Source of the DNA: Phocoena phocoena
Taxonomy: Eukaryota; Chordata; Mammalia; Artiodactyla; Phocoenidae
DNA length: 64,000 nt
NCBI RefSeq assembly: GCF_963924675.1
Contig: NC_089220.1
Location: 118,870,697 to 118,934,696, forward strand
Direction of reading: 5' to 3'
Shown here: positions 42,740 to 55,162 of the stretch, piece by piece
How positions within the stretch are numbered: position 1 is the first letter of the stretch
Layout: each line of letters opens with the position of its first letter
Position numbers and translations under genes: made by a program
Notes under the pieces: model-generated
What the model saw: the letters and a program-made list of their open reading frames with translations, nothing else
Database searches by the model: none
Told to the model about the DNA's origin: nothing

Positions 42740-43840
42740 ATTTTGGGGTACCCTTAGCAGTGAAGAACAAGTAAAACTTGATAAATCTATATTTATTAAA
42801 AAATAAACATCAACTCCTATACTAATATGTTATGGCTAATATAAACTATATATAAAAAATAGAAATGAAAGTGTTTTAATTTGACTTTTTAGGAAGGAAA
42901 ATTTCAAATATAGAGAGTTGTAGGGAACTGTACAGGGAAATTCTAGTTAGTCATCATCCACGTCAACAGTTAACAGCTCAGGGACAGGCTTCTCTGTATC
43001 CTGCCCTTTCCCCACCTCTCATGATTATTTTGAAAGAAATCTCCGACGTCATTTCATTCATCTGTAAATGTTTCAATACGTAGCTCTAAGAATAAGATTC
43101 CTTTTAAAAGATGTAACCACAAAACTATCATCACTACTAAATCAACAATATTTTCTTCATATTATCAAATATCCAGGAATTGTTCACATTTCCTTGTTTT
43201 TCCTGTAATTTTTAAAGGTTTGTTGAATCAGGAGCCAAACAAGGTCCACACATTATGATTGGTTAATATGACTCTTCAGTCTCATTTAATCTGTAGGTTT
43301 CCCCCTGTGTCTTATGTTTTCCGTGCAATTTGTTGGAAAAACTAGATCATTTGTCTTAGAAAGTTTCCCACAGTCTGGATTATGGTGATTGTATCCCTTC
43401 ATTTTCATTTAACATGTTCCTCTGTCCTCTATATTTCCTGTAAATTTTAGTCTATAGACTTTAATCAGATTCAGGTGGAACTTTTTTTGCAAGACTATAG
43501 GCAGTGTCATGACTTCCATTCAGAGACACAGAATGTCTTCTTTTTTCTCTGTTTGTGACATAACAGCCATTGATGGTTGCCTCCTAGATCCATTAATTCA
43601 TTAGGCCTTGCAAAAGGATCATGCTATGATTTCACCTTTCCTTCTTCATTTATCAGCTTCTATGAAGAAACACTCCCCCTCATCAACTATTTGATTAGCC
43701 TAAGGTACAGTTCATATAGAAAAGGAAGGATAAATGCTTAACTTTTCCCACTTTATTTATTGGTTTTCAAAATAATCTTCCGAAGTCAATCAATGAGGTG
43801 TTGTTGTTTATTTTCCACAGTGTCACGGATTTAAACACTC
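42740..43840 (+). mobile_element. Old L1 (L1ME-like) 3' region
   Basis: A/T-rich, with phrases known from old L1 3' ends: 'gacataacagccattgatgg', 'gatttcacctttccttcttcatttatcagcttctatgaagaaacactccc'. No frame left. Boundaries are soft. Confidence 0.55.
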
Positions 43841-43988
43841 ACTCAGGGGTAGAGTTGGGGAACAGGCTCGCTGGAAACAGGGACTGCAGTTTCCTGGAAG
43901 GAGATGTGGGAGTGGGGAAGAAATGATTGGCATCTCCTGTACAAGGCAGAGATGAGGCAGGAGAGAGGGTTAAGATCATATTTGGATG

Positions 43989-44196
43989 GGGCTTCCCTGG
44001 TGGCGCAATGGTTGAGAGTCCGCCTGACGATGCAGGAGACACGAGTTCGTGCCCCGGTCCGGGAAGATCCCACATGCCGCGGAGCGACTGGGCCCGTGGG
44101 CCATGGCCGCTAAGCCTGCGCGTCCGGAGCCTGTGCTCCGCAACGGGAGAGGCCACAGCAGTGAGAGGCCCGTGTACCGCAAAAAAAAAAAAAAAA
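43989..44196 (+). mobile_element. CHR SINE
   Basis: Short-form cetacean SINE with intact boxes and a 17-base A tail. Perfect 16-bp duplication 'agatcatatttggatg' at 43973-43988 and 44197-44212. Confidence 0.96.
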
Positions 44197-44779
44197 AGAT
44201 CATATTTGGATGGACAGCAAGTAGGCTGCTTCAGAAGTTTTGATCCTTAACAAGTAGCACACTTTAGAAGGCAAGATGCCTTAAGATGATGTTCTTTAAA
44301 ATTAATATTTTCCAAAGGAAAGAACGCCCAAAGCACAAGCCTAGCATGAAGCAGGTGTAGTCTAGCACTCTATAAATGAACATCTGAAGTGCAAACCTGC
44401 TGTGTCTCATAAACCCGGTAAAAGCAGAAGAGAAAACCTGTTTTGGATTTACTGGGTCTGGCAGTGGTGGGGAGCAAGGCTGCTGTTTAAACTTTAGTAA
44501 AATTCCAGTCCTTTCCACTTGCTGCTCATGAGTCTGTCTACGTAATTTGCCAAGACCATATTTGCTTGTTCCAGCCAGATCTGCAAAGTTCAAGTGGGCA
44601 TCCTAGGAACCTTAGAGCTGAAGAAGACTTCTAAGATCAAGCAGTCAGTTCCCTTACCTACCAGGTGAGAAAATCCATAATTCAGCTCACCTGTCCCCAG
44701 GGTGACCAGGTCTATTCCTCATCTCTTACTAGAGTGACAGCCCCTTGGCATAGGTGACCTGCTTTCATATGCATTCCAT
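44197..44779. other. Non-coding, nothing firmly recognised
   Basis: A short stretch at 44610-44690 resembles an old SINE. Nothing else supported. Confidence 0.35.
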
Positions 44780-44935
44780 TGGTTACCAAACCTGGTTTCA
44801 CTGTGAATCACCTGGGGGCCTTCTGGGAAATATAAATTCATAGGTTACAATACAGAAATGCTGAATCAGAACTCTGCCGGTGGAGTTTGAGAATCTTTTT
44901 AAAGTTCCCCTGGTGTTTCTGACATGCAACCACTC
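44780..44935. mobile_element. MER5-like element
   Basis: 'ggtttcactgtgaatcacctgggggcc', 'acagaaatgctgaatcagaactctg', 'gagaatctttttaaagttcccc'. Confidence 0.65.
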
Positions 44936-44944
44936 CAGTTGACC

Positions 44945-45130
44945 CTCAGTATCAGTGGTCTTACACTTTCCATTGCAACTGAATCACCTGGAAGGTTTAT
45001 GCAGACAGAGATTGATAGCCCTACCCATGAAATTTCTAATTTAGTGTGTCTGGGGTGCAAGCTTGAGAGTCTACATTTTGAAGAAACCCCAGGGGATAAT
45101 GATTTGCTGATCCACAGACCACACTCTGAT
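44945..45130. mobile_element. MER5-like element, adjacent copy
   Basis: 'gcaactgaatcacctggaagg', 'tgaaatttctaatttagtgtgtctgggg', 'gatccacagaccacactctga'. Confidence 0.65.
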
Positions 45131-45289
45131 CTTGTGATTCGGAAAGTTTGCTTGAGGTAATAAAGAAGGTATTTTTTCCCAACATATTTTGCAGATGAAG
45201 TTAACTGGTTACAAAGCTAGTGTGGTGGAATTGTCAGCAAAACCCACCCTGGCCAGGCTGAAGATGACCAGATATATCAGTTAGGAATA

Positions 45290-46100
45290 CTTTTTATTTG
45301 CCAGTAACAGAATATCTGGCTAACAGTGACTTAGGCAGTGAAGACTTTTAATTATCTTACATAGCAAGAGGCCTGGAGGCAGTGGCTCAAAGGTATCACC
45401 AAGGACCCAAGCTCTTTGCATCTTTCCATTCCCCCATCCCCTGTGTGATGCATTATTCACACTTGTTGCCTTGTGGTTGCAGAATGGTTGCTGCAGCTCC
45501 AGCTTGCACATCCTCACACTAGCTCCCAAACAAGAAAAGAATCAAAGGTTTACTCCAATTAAGATGTAAAAAAAAAAAAGAATCAAAGGCTTTCTCCTCA
45601 CGAAGCTTTGATCTTTTATTCCGTCAGCATCATCTCTCCAAGTCCTCTAGTCAACATCTGATGTCTCTTGTGCAGAGTGCGGTCACATGGCTGCAAAGGA
45701 ACCGAGGACAACGCACAGCTGGCCAAGGGGGTAAGGAGTGATATGAGAGCCTAGACCAATCATGATTCATCCTTTGGAGCTGTGCATATCGTTTCCATAA
45801 ACAAATCTCAGTTCTCTTAACAAGCAAGGACAGGAAGGAGCTATTGTGTGTATAACCAATTGTCTGCCAGACCAGGTTTGGACACTCTGCTGAATAAGTT
45901 TCCTGGGTCTCCAAACAAGACTGGCCAAGTGTTGGTAACTGGTCGGCAGGAGATGTGAAAGATGTGTTCTTACCAAACCTTGGGGCTCTTTTAGTTAGAG
46001 AGCATTGCATGTGTGTGGGGTTCAGTTTTGACATCCTAAAGCTCGCTGTAGAATCTGCTCCTAGGGAGAAGACACTCAGGCACCTTTCACAGACATGATG
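45290..46100. mobile_element. Old interspersed repeat, family not named
   Basis: 'ggaatactttttatttgccagtaacagaatatctgg' and later 'gtgcggtcacatggctgc', 'ctagaccaatcatgattcatcc' follow the order of a common old mammalian repeat that I cannot name. A tiny L1 insertion lies inside at 45549-45575. Confidence 0.4.
45549..45575 (+). mobile_element. Ultra-short L1 insertion (27 nt with A tail)
   Basis: 'tttactccaattaagatgt' followed by A residues matches the extreme 3' end of L1 ('tatactccaataaagatgtt'). Flanked by perfect 14-bp duplications 'aaaagaatcaaagg' at 45535-45548 and 45576-45589. Confidence 0.85.
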
Positions 46101-47080
46101 TTCCATGTCTGTGAGAGGCGGAGAAGGGTGATTCTTATGCTAGAAGAGAAAGGTCGGTGTATAACAACATGAAGTCATCCTTGTTGCTACCCTGACCCAT
46201 TCACACCTTGCTCCGTTAACAAGAAGTGAAAATGAAGAAAATCAATCATGTCTCCGAGCATTCTCCCACTCTGATCTCCAGTCCACTGCACAATCCTTAG
46301 TGGCTAAGCAAGTGGGCAGGGAGCGCACAGTGGCTCTCTTTTCTAGGTGAGGCACAGTCTCCCGTGGACCCCTCTTACTTTCTATTGTTTGCGCCTCTTC
46401 ACTTACACAGCCTCTCAACTATTACCAGTCTCATAAAGCAGGGGAAACACAAAACGAGATCACACAAAACTAGATCTGAAATTACTCAGGTATTCCGAGA
46501 AGAAAATAAAGAGGACTGTTATTCTAATCCTTCCCTTCCTCTCGATATTCTTTTTCCTAACAAACACTCCCCTAAGTTGTCCCTGCTGGGACAAAGGACC
46601 TACTGGCTCCTCACCCCTGGCTGGCCTGGGCAGAAAAGGATGCCCCCCCAGCAGGCATTCCTCAACCCCAGCCTGATGTCATTTTCCCTCCAGAATTCTG
46701 CAGAGCTCCTGGGGAACTCAAATAGCTGTGATATGGGGAAGCACCAACAATGAGCTAGGGCTGCAAGTGGCTGCCCTGTTACCCCTACGTTTCGCCTTTT
46801 CCGTCCCAGTCAAGCAAATCTTAAGCGTAAGATTTAAGATCTTAAGCGTAAACGCCGCAATTTGCAAATCTCTGAAGCAATCTTCACCTGTATGTGATGT
46901 TGACTAAACATGTTAAGAACCCAGACATAATTAACTTGGCAATTTAATTCTACATGGCACCAGGCAAGTGACTCTTCTTTGGTAAATGGAGGGACGAAGT
47001 CCTCTTTCTTCAACACTTTTTGGACTACATATGGTATGATGCAAAAATGACCCCATTCTCACCCTTCCTGTATTTGTCAT
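46101..47080. other. Non-coding, nothing recognised
   Basis: Contains a small direct repeat, 'atcttaagcgtaa' near 46818-46852. No gene or clear repeat. Confidence 0.4.
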
Positions 47081-47434
47081 TGTTACAGACTGAACGTGTC
47101 CCTCAAAACTCATATGTTGAAATCTTAAGCCCCAACGTGATGATATTAGGAGGTAAGGCCTTTGGAAGGTAATTAGCTCATGGGGAACGAGCCCTCCCAA
47201 ATGGGATTAGTACCTTATAAGAAGAAACACAAGAGAGATGACTTCTTAGCCATGTGAGAATACAACCAGAATACCACTGACTGCAAACCAGAAGAGTCCT
47301 CACTAGACACCAGATCTGCCAGCACCTTGACCTTGGACTTCCCAGCCTCCAGAATTCTGAGAAATAAATGTGTGTTGTTGAAGCCCCCCAGCCTAAGGTA
47401 TTCTGTTACAGCAGCCCAAATGGACGAAGACAAG
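47081..47434 (+). mobile_element. MaLR LTR (MLT1/MST type)
   Basis: Starts 'tgttacagactgaacgtgtcc', then 'catatgttgaaatcttaagccc', 'gtaccttataagaagaaac', 'gccatgtgagaatac', 'ctccagaattctgagaaataaatg' and ends 'cagcagcccaaatgg'. Same order as the LTR at 33460. Confidence 0.9.
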
Positions 47435-47509
47435 TCACATAACTTTCCAATGCCGCTTCACCTGTCACTGGGCTTGGCCATATGACTTGCTTTGTCCACG
47501 TAGGTTGGA

Positions 47510-47965
47510 AACTGTGATGCTTCGTTTTACGTGTCACCTTGACGCATAAAGGGATATTTGGTTAAATAGTATTTCTGGGTGTGTCTGCAAGGGTGTTTTG
47601 GATGAGATTAAAATTTGAATTGGTAGACTGAGTAAAGTAGGTTGCCCTCCCCAGTATGGGTGGGCCTCATCCAATCTGTCAATGGCCTACAGAGAACAAA
47701 AGGCTGAGTGAGAAAGAATTCTCTCTCCGCCTCACTGACTTTGAGCTGGGGCACCAGCCTCTTGTTTTCAGACTCAGGCTCGAATTTACACTATGGGCTT
47801 TACTGGGTCTGGACTTCTCAGCTTCCATAATCCTGTGTGCCAGTTCCTTATAATAAATCTCTTTATTCACACACACACACACACACACACACAGATAGAC
47901 AATACACATATATATCTATCCTATTGCTTCTGTTTCTCTGTAGAACCCTGACAACCGTATCAGCA
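47510..47965 (+). mobile_element. LTR-like medium-frequency repeat, second copy
   Basis: Same family as 6106-6545: 'gttttacgtgtcaccttgacg', 'gggtgtgtctgcaagggtgttttggatgagatta', 'gtgggcctcatccaatctg', then 'cttataataaatctctttatt', a (CA)n run and 'ctgtttctctgtagaaccctgac'. Confidence 0.75.
47867..47893. repeat. (CA)n microsatellite
   Basis: Thirteen CA units followed by 'gatagacaatacacatatatat'. Confidence 0.95.
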
Positions 47966-48194
47966 AACATGAAAAGCATTCATGTGATTGGGACTGCCCT
48001 CTCACGTACACATTTCCATGACAGCCTGCATGCCTGGTCACCCCAGCCAAGGACAGCCAACAGCCAGCTGCCCACCTCCCCTCCCCCCCACCCCCAGGCA
48101 TGTGAGTTGGATCAAGACCAGAAGAGTCACACAGCTGTGCCCAGCCTAAATCGCAGGCTCACAGACCCAGAAGGTGAATAAAACTTTGTTTTTT

Positions 48195-48390
48195 TTTTAA
48201 AAATCATTCTTTAGTCATTTATTAGCACCTGTTGTGTTCTAGGAAGTATACCAAACATTGGGGTTATCAAGATAAAAGAGATGCACTCAAGAAACTAGTG
48301 GGCTAGTGATAAAGACAGACGCATAGATAGAAATTAAAATTCAAAGAGGTGAGAAGAATGAAGCATTACAAAGGAGTGTTTTGAAAGCTC
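48195..48390 (-). mobile_element. L2 relic, reverse
   Basis: 'agtcatttattagcacctgttgtgttctaggaag', 'accaaacattggggttatcaagataaaagag', 'agactagtgggctagtgataaagacag'-like order. Confidence 0.65.
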
Positions 48391-48559
48391 TAAACTTCCT
48401 TATAAATATTAGGGAGCTAACGACTGCTCACACTGGCAGGAACAATCCTCCTCTTCCTTCAGCCATCTGTTAGGAAAGGTTTGTTTCTTTAAGCCCACCA
48501 AGTTTCGGGGGTGGTTTGTTATGTGGTATTATTGTGGCAATAGATCACTGATACATTAT
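48391..48559 (+). mobile_element. MaLR LTR 3' end (short)
   Basis: 'ggtttgtttctttaagcccaccaagtttcgggggtggtttgttatgtggtattattgtggcaatag' is like the 3' end of an MLT1-type LTR. Confidence 0.5.
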
Positions 48560-49345
48560 AGATAAATGTCCACTGCAACACATAAAATAATACAAAGATG
48601 TATATTTTAAAAAAGATAAACCTCTCTCCAGCCTCCATTTTAACCCTCCACTTCTCCCTTGAGGTCTTATGTTAATACCCAGGTGTGGAAACCCTTGCTC
48701 AGAATTATGCAAGCATGTACTCACATATATAGGCTAATTTTTGTGGGTACAATATATAATTTTATATAAATTGTTTATCATAAAATTCATGTCTTTAGCG
48801 GCACCTGTGTCTTCTTTTTTGCCTGCTTCTCCCTCCCTTAATATACATATTCACAAACACACACCAGTGTTAAGCTTGTGTATATTTTTCCTTACTTTTC
48901 TTTGTGCTTACACAATTATGCACAAATAAACATCTCATTGTTTGTTTTATTAAAAATATACATTATTCAAACTTAACTGCTCTTTGCTCTTCACACTCAA
49001 CAGCGGAAACTATAGAAATCCCCCTCTCCCAAGTCAGGCAGTAAAACTCAAACTCATTCTTTCTTTTATGCTACATAATATTCCATGGTATGAATGCTCC
49101 ATAATTTAGTTAACAATGTTCCTGTTGATAGGCAGTTTTAGATGGGTTTTTTTTTTGGCCACTGTGAAAAATGCTACAATAAATATCCTTGTATACATTT
49201 CATTATGTACTGGTATTTTTATTTGTATGGGATAGATTCCCAGGAGTGAGACTACTGGGCTAAAGAGTATGTATCTTAAATTTTAATGGTTAAAACAAGA
49301 CTGCTTTGCAAAGGGCTATAGCAATTCACACTCCACAGCAAAGTA
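48560..49345 (-). mobile_element. Old L1 (L1M), reverse
   Basis: 'ctacataatattccatggtatg', 'gttcctgttgataggcagttttagatggg', 'ccactgtgaaaaatgctacaataaatatccttg', 'gattcccaggagtgagactactgggc' are the antisense of an old L1 3' end. Confidence 0.8.
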
Positions 49346-50104
49346 TGAAAGCTCCCTTTTGAGGGAGCGTCTTAATCATTTGCAAGCTGTAGAGAGTGGC
49401 TGTGGACCAAATAAGTCCAAATACTAGCTTAATTATACCCTCTTCTCCACGGGCACTGGAGTGAAAATGGAGGACAGGATGAAACCAAAAATAGCAATAG
49501 ATATCCTTACACCACAAGAAAAGACATAGTTGACTTAGGAACTACCCTGTCACAGTATTTCTGAGCTGTTTCAGCAACAGTCAAGGCCCGAGGATCCTGT
49601 TTCCTTCCTTGTGCCATAAACCCTAACCTTTCCCAACTAAACCAACCACATAACCAGGTCCTGGGTTCCCACCCGTGCCCATCTCCTGCCCACCCCCAGG
49701 AGTTACAAGCTGTGATCTATGGAAGCAGATCTGACTTTCCTGGGAATGAGGACAGAAGAGCACCACAGTGGAGGGGGAGACTACAGGAAATTCTGGTGCC
49801 ACTTTCTAACAGTTTCCAGTAATATTTGGGGCATTAACATATATATTGATATACTTACTTATTAAAAAGAGAGTGACTCTTGCTAAAATTCTCCTTTGAT
49901 AATGATTTTTATCTAGTTGGTCAGGAACTATATCTAATTTAAGTCTGCTATATTTCCACCCACACTCTCTGCCAGCTTAGAAGTCTAAATGACATGGACC
50001 TCCTCAGGCGTACCTGCAGGGGCAGGTCCAATCACAGGAGAGACTAGGACTAACCCCATCCTTGAGGGGCTTTCTCCAACATGGCTGTTCAAGGGGAGGT
50101 AGGG
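49346..50104. other. Non-coding, nothing recognised
   Basis: No supported feature. Confidence 0.4.
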
Positions 50105-50473
50105 GGACTTCCAGGGTGGTCCAGTGGTAAAGAATCCGCCTTACAATGCAGGGGACATGGGTTCAAGCCCTGGTCTGGGAAGATCCCACATGCCGCAGAG
50201 CAACTAAGCCCGTGCGCCACAACTATTGAGGCTGTGCCCTAGAGCCCGCGAGCCACAACTACTGAGCCCGTGTGCCGCAACTACTGAAGCCCACGTGCCT
50301 AGAGCCCGAGCTCTGCAACAAGAGAAGACATCACAATGAGAAGCCCACACACCGCAACGAAGAGTAGCCCCCGCTCGCTGCAACTAGAGAAAGCCCATGC
50401 TCAGCAACGAAGACCCAACAACGAAGACCCAATGCAGCCAAAAATTAATTAATTAATTTAAAGAAAAGGGGGG
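50105..50473 (+). mobile_element. CHR-1-type SINE with internal duplication
   Basis: Long-form SINE flanked by 'ggggaggtaggg' and 'cgggaggtaggg'. Near its 3' end 'aacgaagaccca' is repeated in tandem (about 50405-50432). Confidence 0.93.
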
Positions 50474-50699
50474 CGGGAGGTAGGGAGCTGTTAGGAACCA
50501 AAGGATGACCTTTGTCCCACTTTCAACAGGACAGGATGTCCTTCCAGTTCAGTGGAGAGAGCCCGGCCACAGCCTCACTCTGAGGGGTGAGGTCAAGGGA
50601 GTCTGGCTTCTGGGGCCGTGATTTCCAGAATAAAATTCACAGACGCTAAGTTGGCCCACCTCATCAGTAAGCAAAGACACATAAATTCAAAACATTTTT

Positions 50700-51475
50700 T
50701 CTCCTAATGGACTGGGAAAGATTTATAATCCCTAGTACTGAGGATGGTGTGGGAAAATGGCCATTCATGCACATTGTTGATAGAAGTGTAAATTGTTGCA
50801 AATTTGCCGATGGGTAATTTAACAATATTTATCAAAATTATCTTAACGTGCACACTTTTTGGCCCAGTCACTCAGCTGTTAGGGGATACACTTTAGGGAA
50901 ATAATAAATGCATAACACATATATACATATAGAAGTTCACTGAATTGTTATAATAGCACCATGCCTAGCACATAGTAGGTGCTCCACAAATATGTGTTGA
51001 TAAGGAATCAATAAAACAATAAATTGAAAGCAATGTAAATGTCTATCAATAGGAGATTGGTTAAATACATTAAGGAACTTCTATATTATGGGATTGTCAT
51101 ACAGCTATTGAAAAGGATGAAGTTGAATGGTTGCCTAGAGCTGAAGATTGGGAAGTACTGACGGCAAAGGGACATGAGGGAACTTTTGGGAATAATGGCA
51201 GTATTCTAAACCTTTCTTGTGGTGATGGTTCCAAGTGTGCATTTAAAATGGGTGCTTTTTATTGTTTATAAATAGTTCTTTCACCAATGTGGCTGATATT
51301 TTTTTTAAAAATGGATGAAGGTGTACTATTCTCATTAACATGGAAAGTTGTCTGCAATATAACATTAAGTAAAAACGTTACAAAATGACAAGTAGATGAT
51401 GATTCCACTTACATAATATATAGAGAAAATATGTGTGTGGCAGGGTGTGCAATAGGACTTTTCCTGTTGTCTCAG
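50700..51475 (+). mobile_element. Old L1 (L1M) relic
   Basis: 'gcacattgttgatagaagtgtaaattg', 'gggatacactttagggaaataataa', 'atgtaaatgtctatcaataggagattggttaaatac', 'catacagctattgaaaaggatgaag'. An L2-like snippet 'cctagcacatagtaggtgctccacaaatatgtgttga' interrupts it at about 50965-51002. Confidence 0.7.
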
Positions 51476-52699
51476 AGTTTTGCAGATGCCCAAAAGTTGA
51501 GGACAAAATGGTAAGTACTCACATTTTCTAAAGAGAGATGTCAGACCATATATTTGGAACATACTAACAGATGGTGAAGCTGGTCCAGTAACTACTACTC
51601 CTGACAGCCTGCAGGAGAGAAGGCAAGAGAAACATATGCCAGACTCCCAGGCTGGCTGGGGCATGGGAGGTGGCCAGGTGGGGACAGAGAGCATTGGTGG
51701 GAGCAACCTGCCCTTAACCACCAGGCTAAGCAAGGATGTGGCATCAGTCAAGGATCTTAGTAAAAATTAAACTCAATAGTTTAAGCAGAGTATGCATTTT
51801 TAAAGGATGCTGAATGCCAGGTGGGTCAGAGAGCCAGGCATCAAAACTCTATGGTCAGGAACAGTGACTGGACCCTGGCACTGCTCCAGCAAAAGAATCG
51901 CTGATACCACTGCACCAGACCAACATCCTCTCCTTCTCAGCTTCCAAATCCTAGGTCCCAGCTCCATCTGATTGGCAGAGATAGAACACACAGCTGTATC
52001 CTGGCTGCAAGGGAGGCTACCACCTTGCACGGGGGGTGGACTCAATATGGGAATTTCCCCAGATCTAGAAAGGCCACTAAAAGGATGCAAGATGATCATA
52101 TATATGGCAAGTGCCCTCTACAGTTATAGATTCCAGGGGACACCTTGACAGGACTCCACCCAAGAAGGCCAGAGGGGTTCCAGGGGGACAGTGTCAAAAG
52201 GAGGAACTGAAGGTAGCCCTCCGAAGTTAGGCAAGTATCCAGTGGAATAGTGCATGCAAGTCCCCTACTGCCCCCAGAGGGGTTAGAGTGGGCAGAACAC
52301 AGGAGGTGGGTTTCTAAGGAACTTACAAAAGCATCCCAGGATTAGGCTGAGTGAATTGTGGGGAAGGAGCAGAAGGGCTGATCTGCAGGTCAGGCTGTGT
52401 GGACTGGATGGAAGTTTTGATTTACATGGGATATTTTAACACCTGAAAATGGGCCTGTCCTAAATCCTGAAAGTGACTAGAAAAGCTAAGGCATCTTCCC
52501 ACATTCATGTCAGGTGATGAGAAGAGAGAGACAGCAGAATATGTTGGAAGGACGTATCGCTTGATATGTTCATCTAAAAGGCCCAGATGCTGTATCCAAA
52601 ATTATTAACAGGTAGGGAGGTAGGGAAGTGGAAATCTTGAGGTGAGGTCTTGTTTCTCAGTGCTTTTTGTTCATGAGCATCTTTTGTTTAAAAAAAAAA
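51476..52699. other. Non-coding, nothing firmly recognised
   Basis: Likely holds further old repeat pieces, but none is clear enough to name. Confidence 0.35.
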
Positions 52700-53127
52700 A
52701 AGGATAATCTAGATATAATGAACCTTGAAAACACTGTGATAGGTAAAAGAAGCCAGATACAAAAGGCCACATATTGTATGAGTCCATTTATATGAAATTT
52801 CCAGAACAGATAAATCTCTGGAGACAGAAAGCAGATAAGTGGTTGCCAGGGGCTGAGGAGAGAGGAATAGGGAATGAATGCTTAATGGATCCAGGGCTTC
52901 CTTTCGGGGTTATGAAAATGTTCTAGAACTAAATAACAGTAATGGTTGCACAACACTGTGAATGTATTGTCAATAATGGTACATTTCATGTTATGCGTAT
53001 TCTACCACAATTTTAAAAACTGGGAAAGCAAAACCGAAAACCAACCAAAACAACAACAGAAATCTAGAAATACTGATTGACAAGGAAAGATGTTCACTGT
53101 AAAGTAATTTTAAAAAGTAGGCTTTAA
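52700..53127 (+). mobile_element. Old L1 (L1M) 3' end, left part
   Basis: 'aaagaagccagatacaaaaggccacatattgtatgag', 'gataagtggttgccaggggctgagg', 'ggttatgaaaatgttctagaac', 'gtaatggttgcacaacactgtg'. Confidence 0.85.
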
Positions 53128-53360
53128 GGGCTTCCCTGGTGGCGCAGTGGTTGGGAGTCCGCCTGCCGATGCAGGGGACACGGGTTCGTGCCCCGGTCCG
53201 GGAGGATCCCACGTGCCGTGGAGCGGCTGGGCCCGTGAGCCATGGCCGCTGAGCCTGCGCATCCAGAGCCTGTGCTCCGCAGCGGGAGAGGCTACAGCAG
53301 TGGGAGGCCTGCGTACCGCAAAAAAATAAAGTAAAATAAAAAATAACTTCTAACTTAAAA
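53128..53360 (+). mobile_element. CHR SINE inside old L1
   Basis: Short-form cetacean SINE. 16-bp duplication 'aaaaagtaggctttaa' on both sides. Confidence 0.95.
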
Positions 53361-53590
53361 AAAAAAAGTAGGCTTTAAAACTATGCTCATATTTGTAAAA
53401 AAAAAAAAAAAGCCAATATAGTGTGATTTATATAATGTGATCTGAAAGGATAGAGCCATAATGTTAACAGTAGTTATCTCTGGGTGGTGGGACTACAGGG
53501 AACTGTTTACTTTATATGTTTCTATGTTGTCTAATTTTCCTTAATAATGAACTAAATCTACTTTTAAACTAAAAAAGATACATAAGGTAA
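53361..53590 (+). mobile_element. Old L1 relic, right part
   Basis: 'gatctgaaaggatagagccataatgttaacagtagttatctctgggtggtgggac' and 'ttaataatgaactaaatctac' fit an old L1 3' region. A 17-base A run is at 53397-53413. Confidence 0.65.
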
Positions 53591-53659
53591 AAACTGATAA
53601 GTGTATACAAGAGATACAGGTAAAGGGATATGGGAATTGAGAGGCTGAAGAGACAGCTT

Positions 53660-54248
53660 CCAACTTCCTGGGTTCTTGATACTTCCTCAAAGTGGTCTTC
53701 TGACAAGTATCCTTACCTCCAGGCTTCTTTTCTCTGACACATCTTATATGCTGCTACCACATGACTCTTCTGAAGCACAGCTGGGGTTTGCTTGGTCTCC
53801 GCTGCTTACTGAACATGGTCTCAATTCCTTGGCCTGTGATTCAGAGGCTGCCACCAACTGGCCATAACCTTTGAAGCCATTCTTCATCCTCTTCATGCGC
53901 TATGGTCCAGCCACCTTGTGCAGACACCACTTTTCCCAGGACACGGACACATGCACACACATTATCCACCTCCCTGCCTCTGCTTATGGAATTCTCTCTG
54001 CATGGAACATGGATTCCCCTATTCCACAGGCCCCAACCATAATACCTGCTCTCCCATCCAATCTTCTACAACCCAGTGTCACTGCTTCCACCTGAAGACA
54101 GTGTGGGGGAAGGGCATCTCTCTCCCAACCACTTTAATGGTACCTCACTCAGTGCATGAATCACTTTTCTATCTTGTGTTATAGTGGTTTAGGCTCCTGT
54201 ACCATCTACTCTAGACTACAAGCTCACTAAGGTCAGGGTTCATATTAG
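53660..54248 (+). mobile_element. L2 relic
   Basis: 'ggaattctctctgcatggaac', 'gtaccatctactctagactacaagctcactaaggtcagggttcatatt' are L2 3' phrases. Confidence 0.6.
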
Positions 54249-55162
54249 CAAATTAAAAAAAAAAATCTCAAAGCACTTGAAAAGATGCTCAACATTGCTA
54301 ATTGTTAGAGAAATGCAAATCAAAACTACAGTGAGGTACCACCTCACACTGGTCAGAATGGCCATCATCGAAGTCTACAAACAATAAATGCCAAGAGAAT
54401 GTGGAGAAAAGGGAACCATCCTACACTGTTGGTGGGAATGTAAATTGATACAACCACTACAGAGAACAGTATGGAGGTTCCTTAAAAAACTAAAAATAGA
54501 ACTACCATATGACCCAGCAATCCCACTCCTGGGCATATATCCGGAGAAAACCATAATCCGAAAAGATACATGCACCCCAATGTTCACTGCAGCACTATTA
54601 ACAATAGTCAAGACGTGGAAGCAACCTAAATGTCCATCAACAGAGGAATGGATAAAGAAAATGTGGTACATATATACAATGGAATATTACTCAGCCGCAG
54701 AAAAGAATGACATCATGCCATTTGTAGCAACATGGATGGAGATCATCATACTAAGTGAAATAAGTCAGACAAAGACAGATATCATATGATGTCACTTATA
54801 TGTGGAATCTAAAAAGATGATACAAATGAACTTATTTACAAAATAGAAAGAGACTTACAGACTTTGAAAACAAACTTAAGGTTACCAAAGAGGAAAGAGG
54901 GTGGCAAGGATAAATTAGGAGGTTGGGATTAACATATACACACGAACATACATAAAATAGATAAATAACAAGGTCCTACTGTATAGCACAAGGAACTCTA
55001 CTCAGTATTGTGTGATAAGCTATATGGGAAAAGAATCTGAAAAAGAATGGATATATGTATAACTGAATCACTTTGCTGTATACCTGAAACTAAACCAACA
55101 CTGTAAATCATCTATACCCCAATATAAAATAAAAATTAAATTAAACCTTTAAAAATAAAAGA
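54249..55162 (+). mobile_element. L1 3' fragment
   Basis: Late ORF2 plus 3'UTR and an A-rich end. ORF2 C-terminal motifs [18 protein letters not shown] and [20 protein letters not shown] are readable at 54388-54789. The 3'UTR ends 'ccccaatataaaataaaaatt'. Confidence 0.9.

Noticed and set aside
54388..54789. 133-codon open frame as a cellular gene
   Set aside because: It is the C-terminal end of L1 ORF2, repeated at 8426 and 57509.
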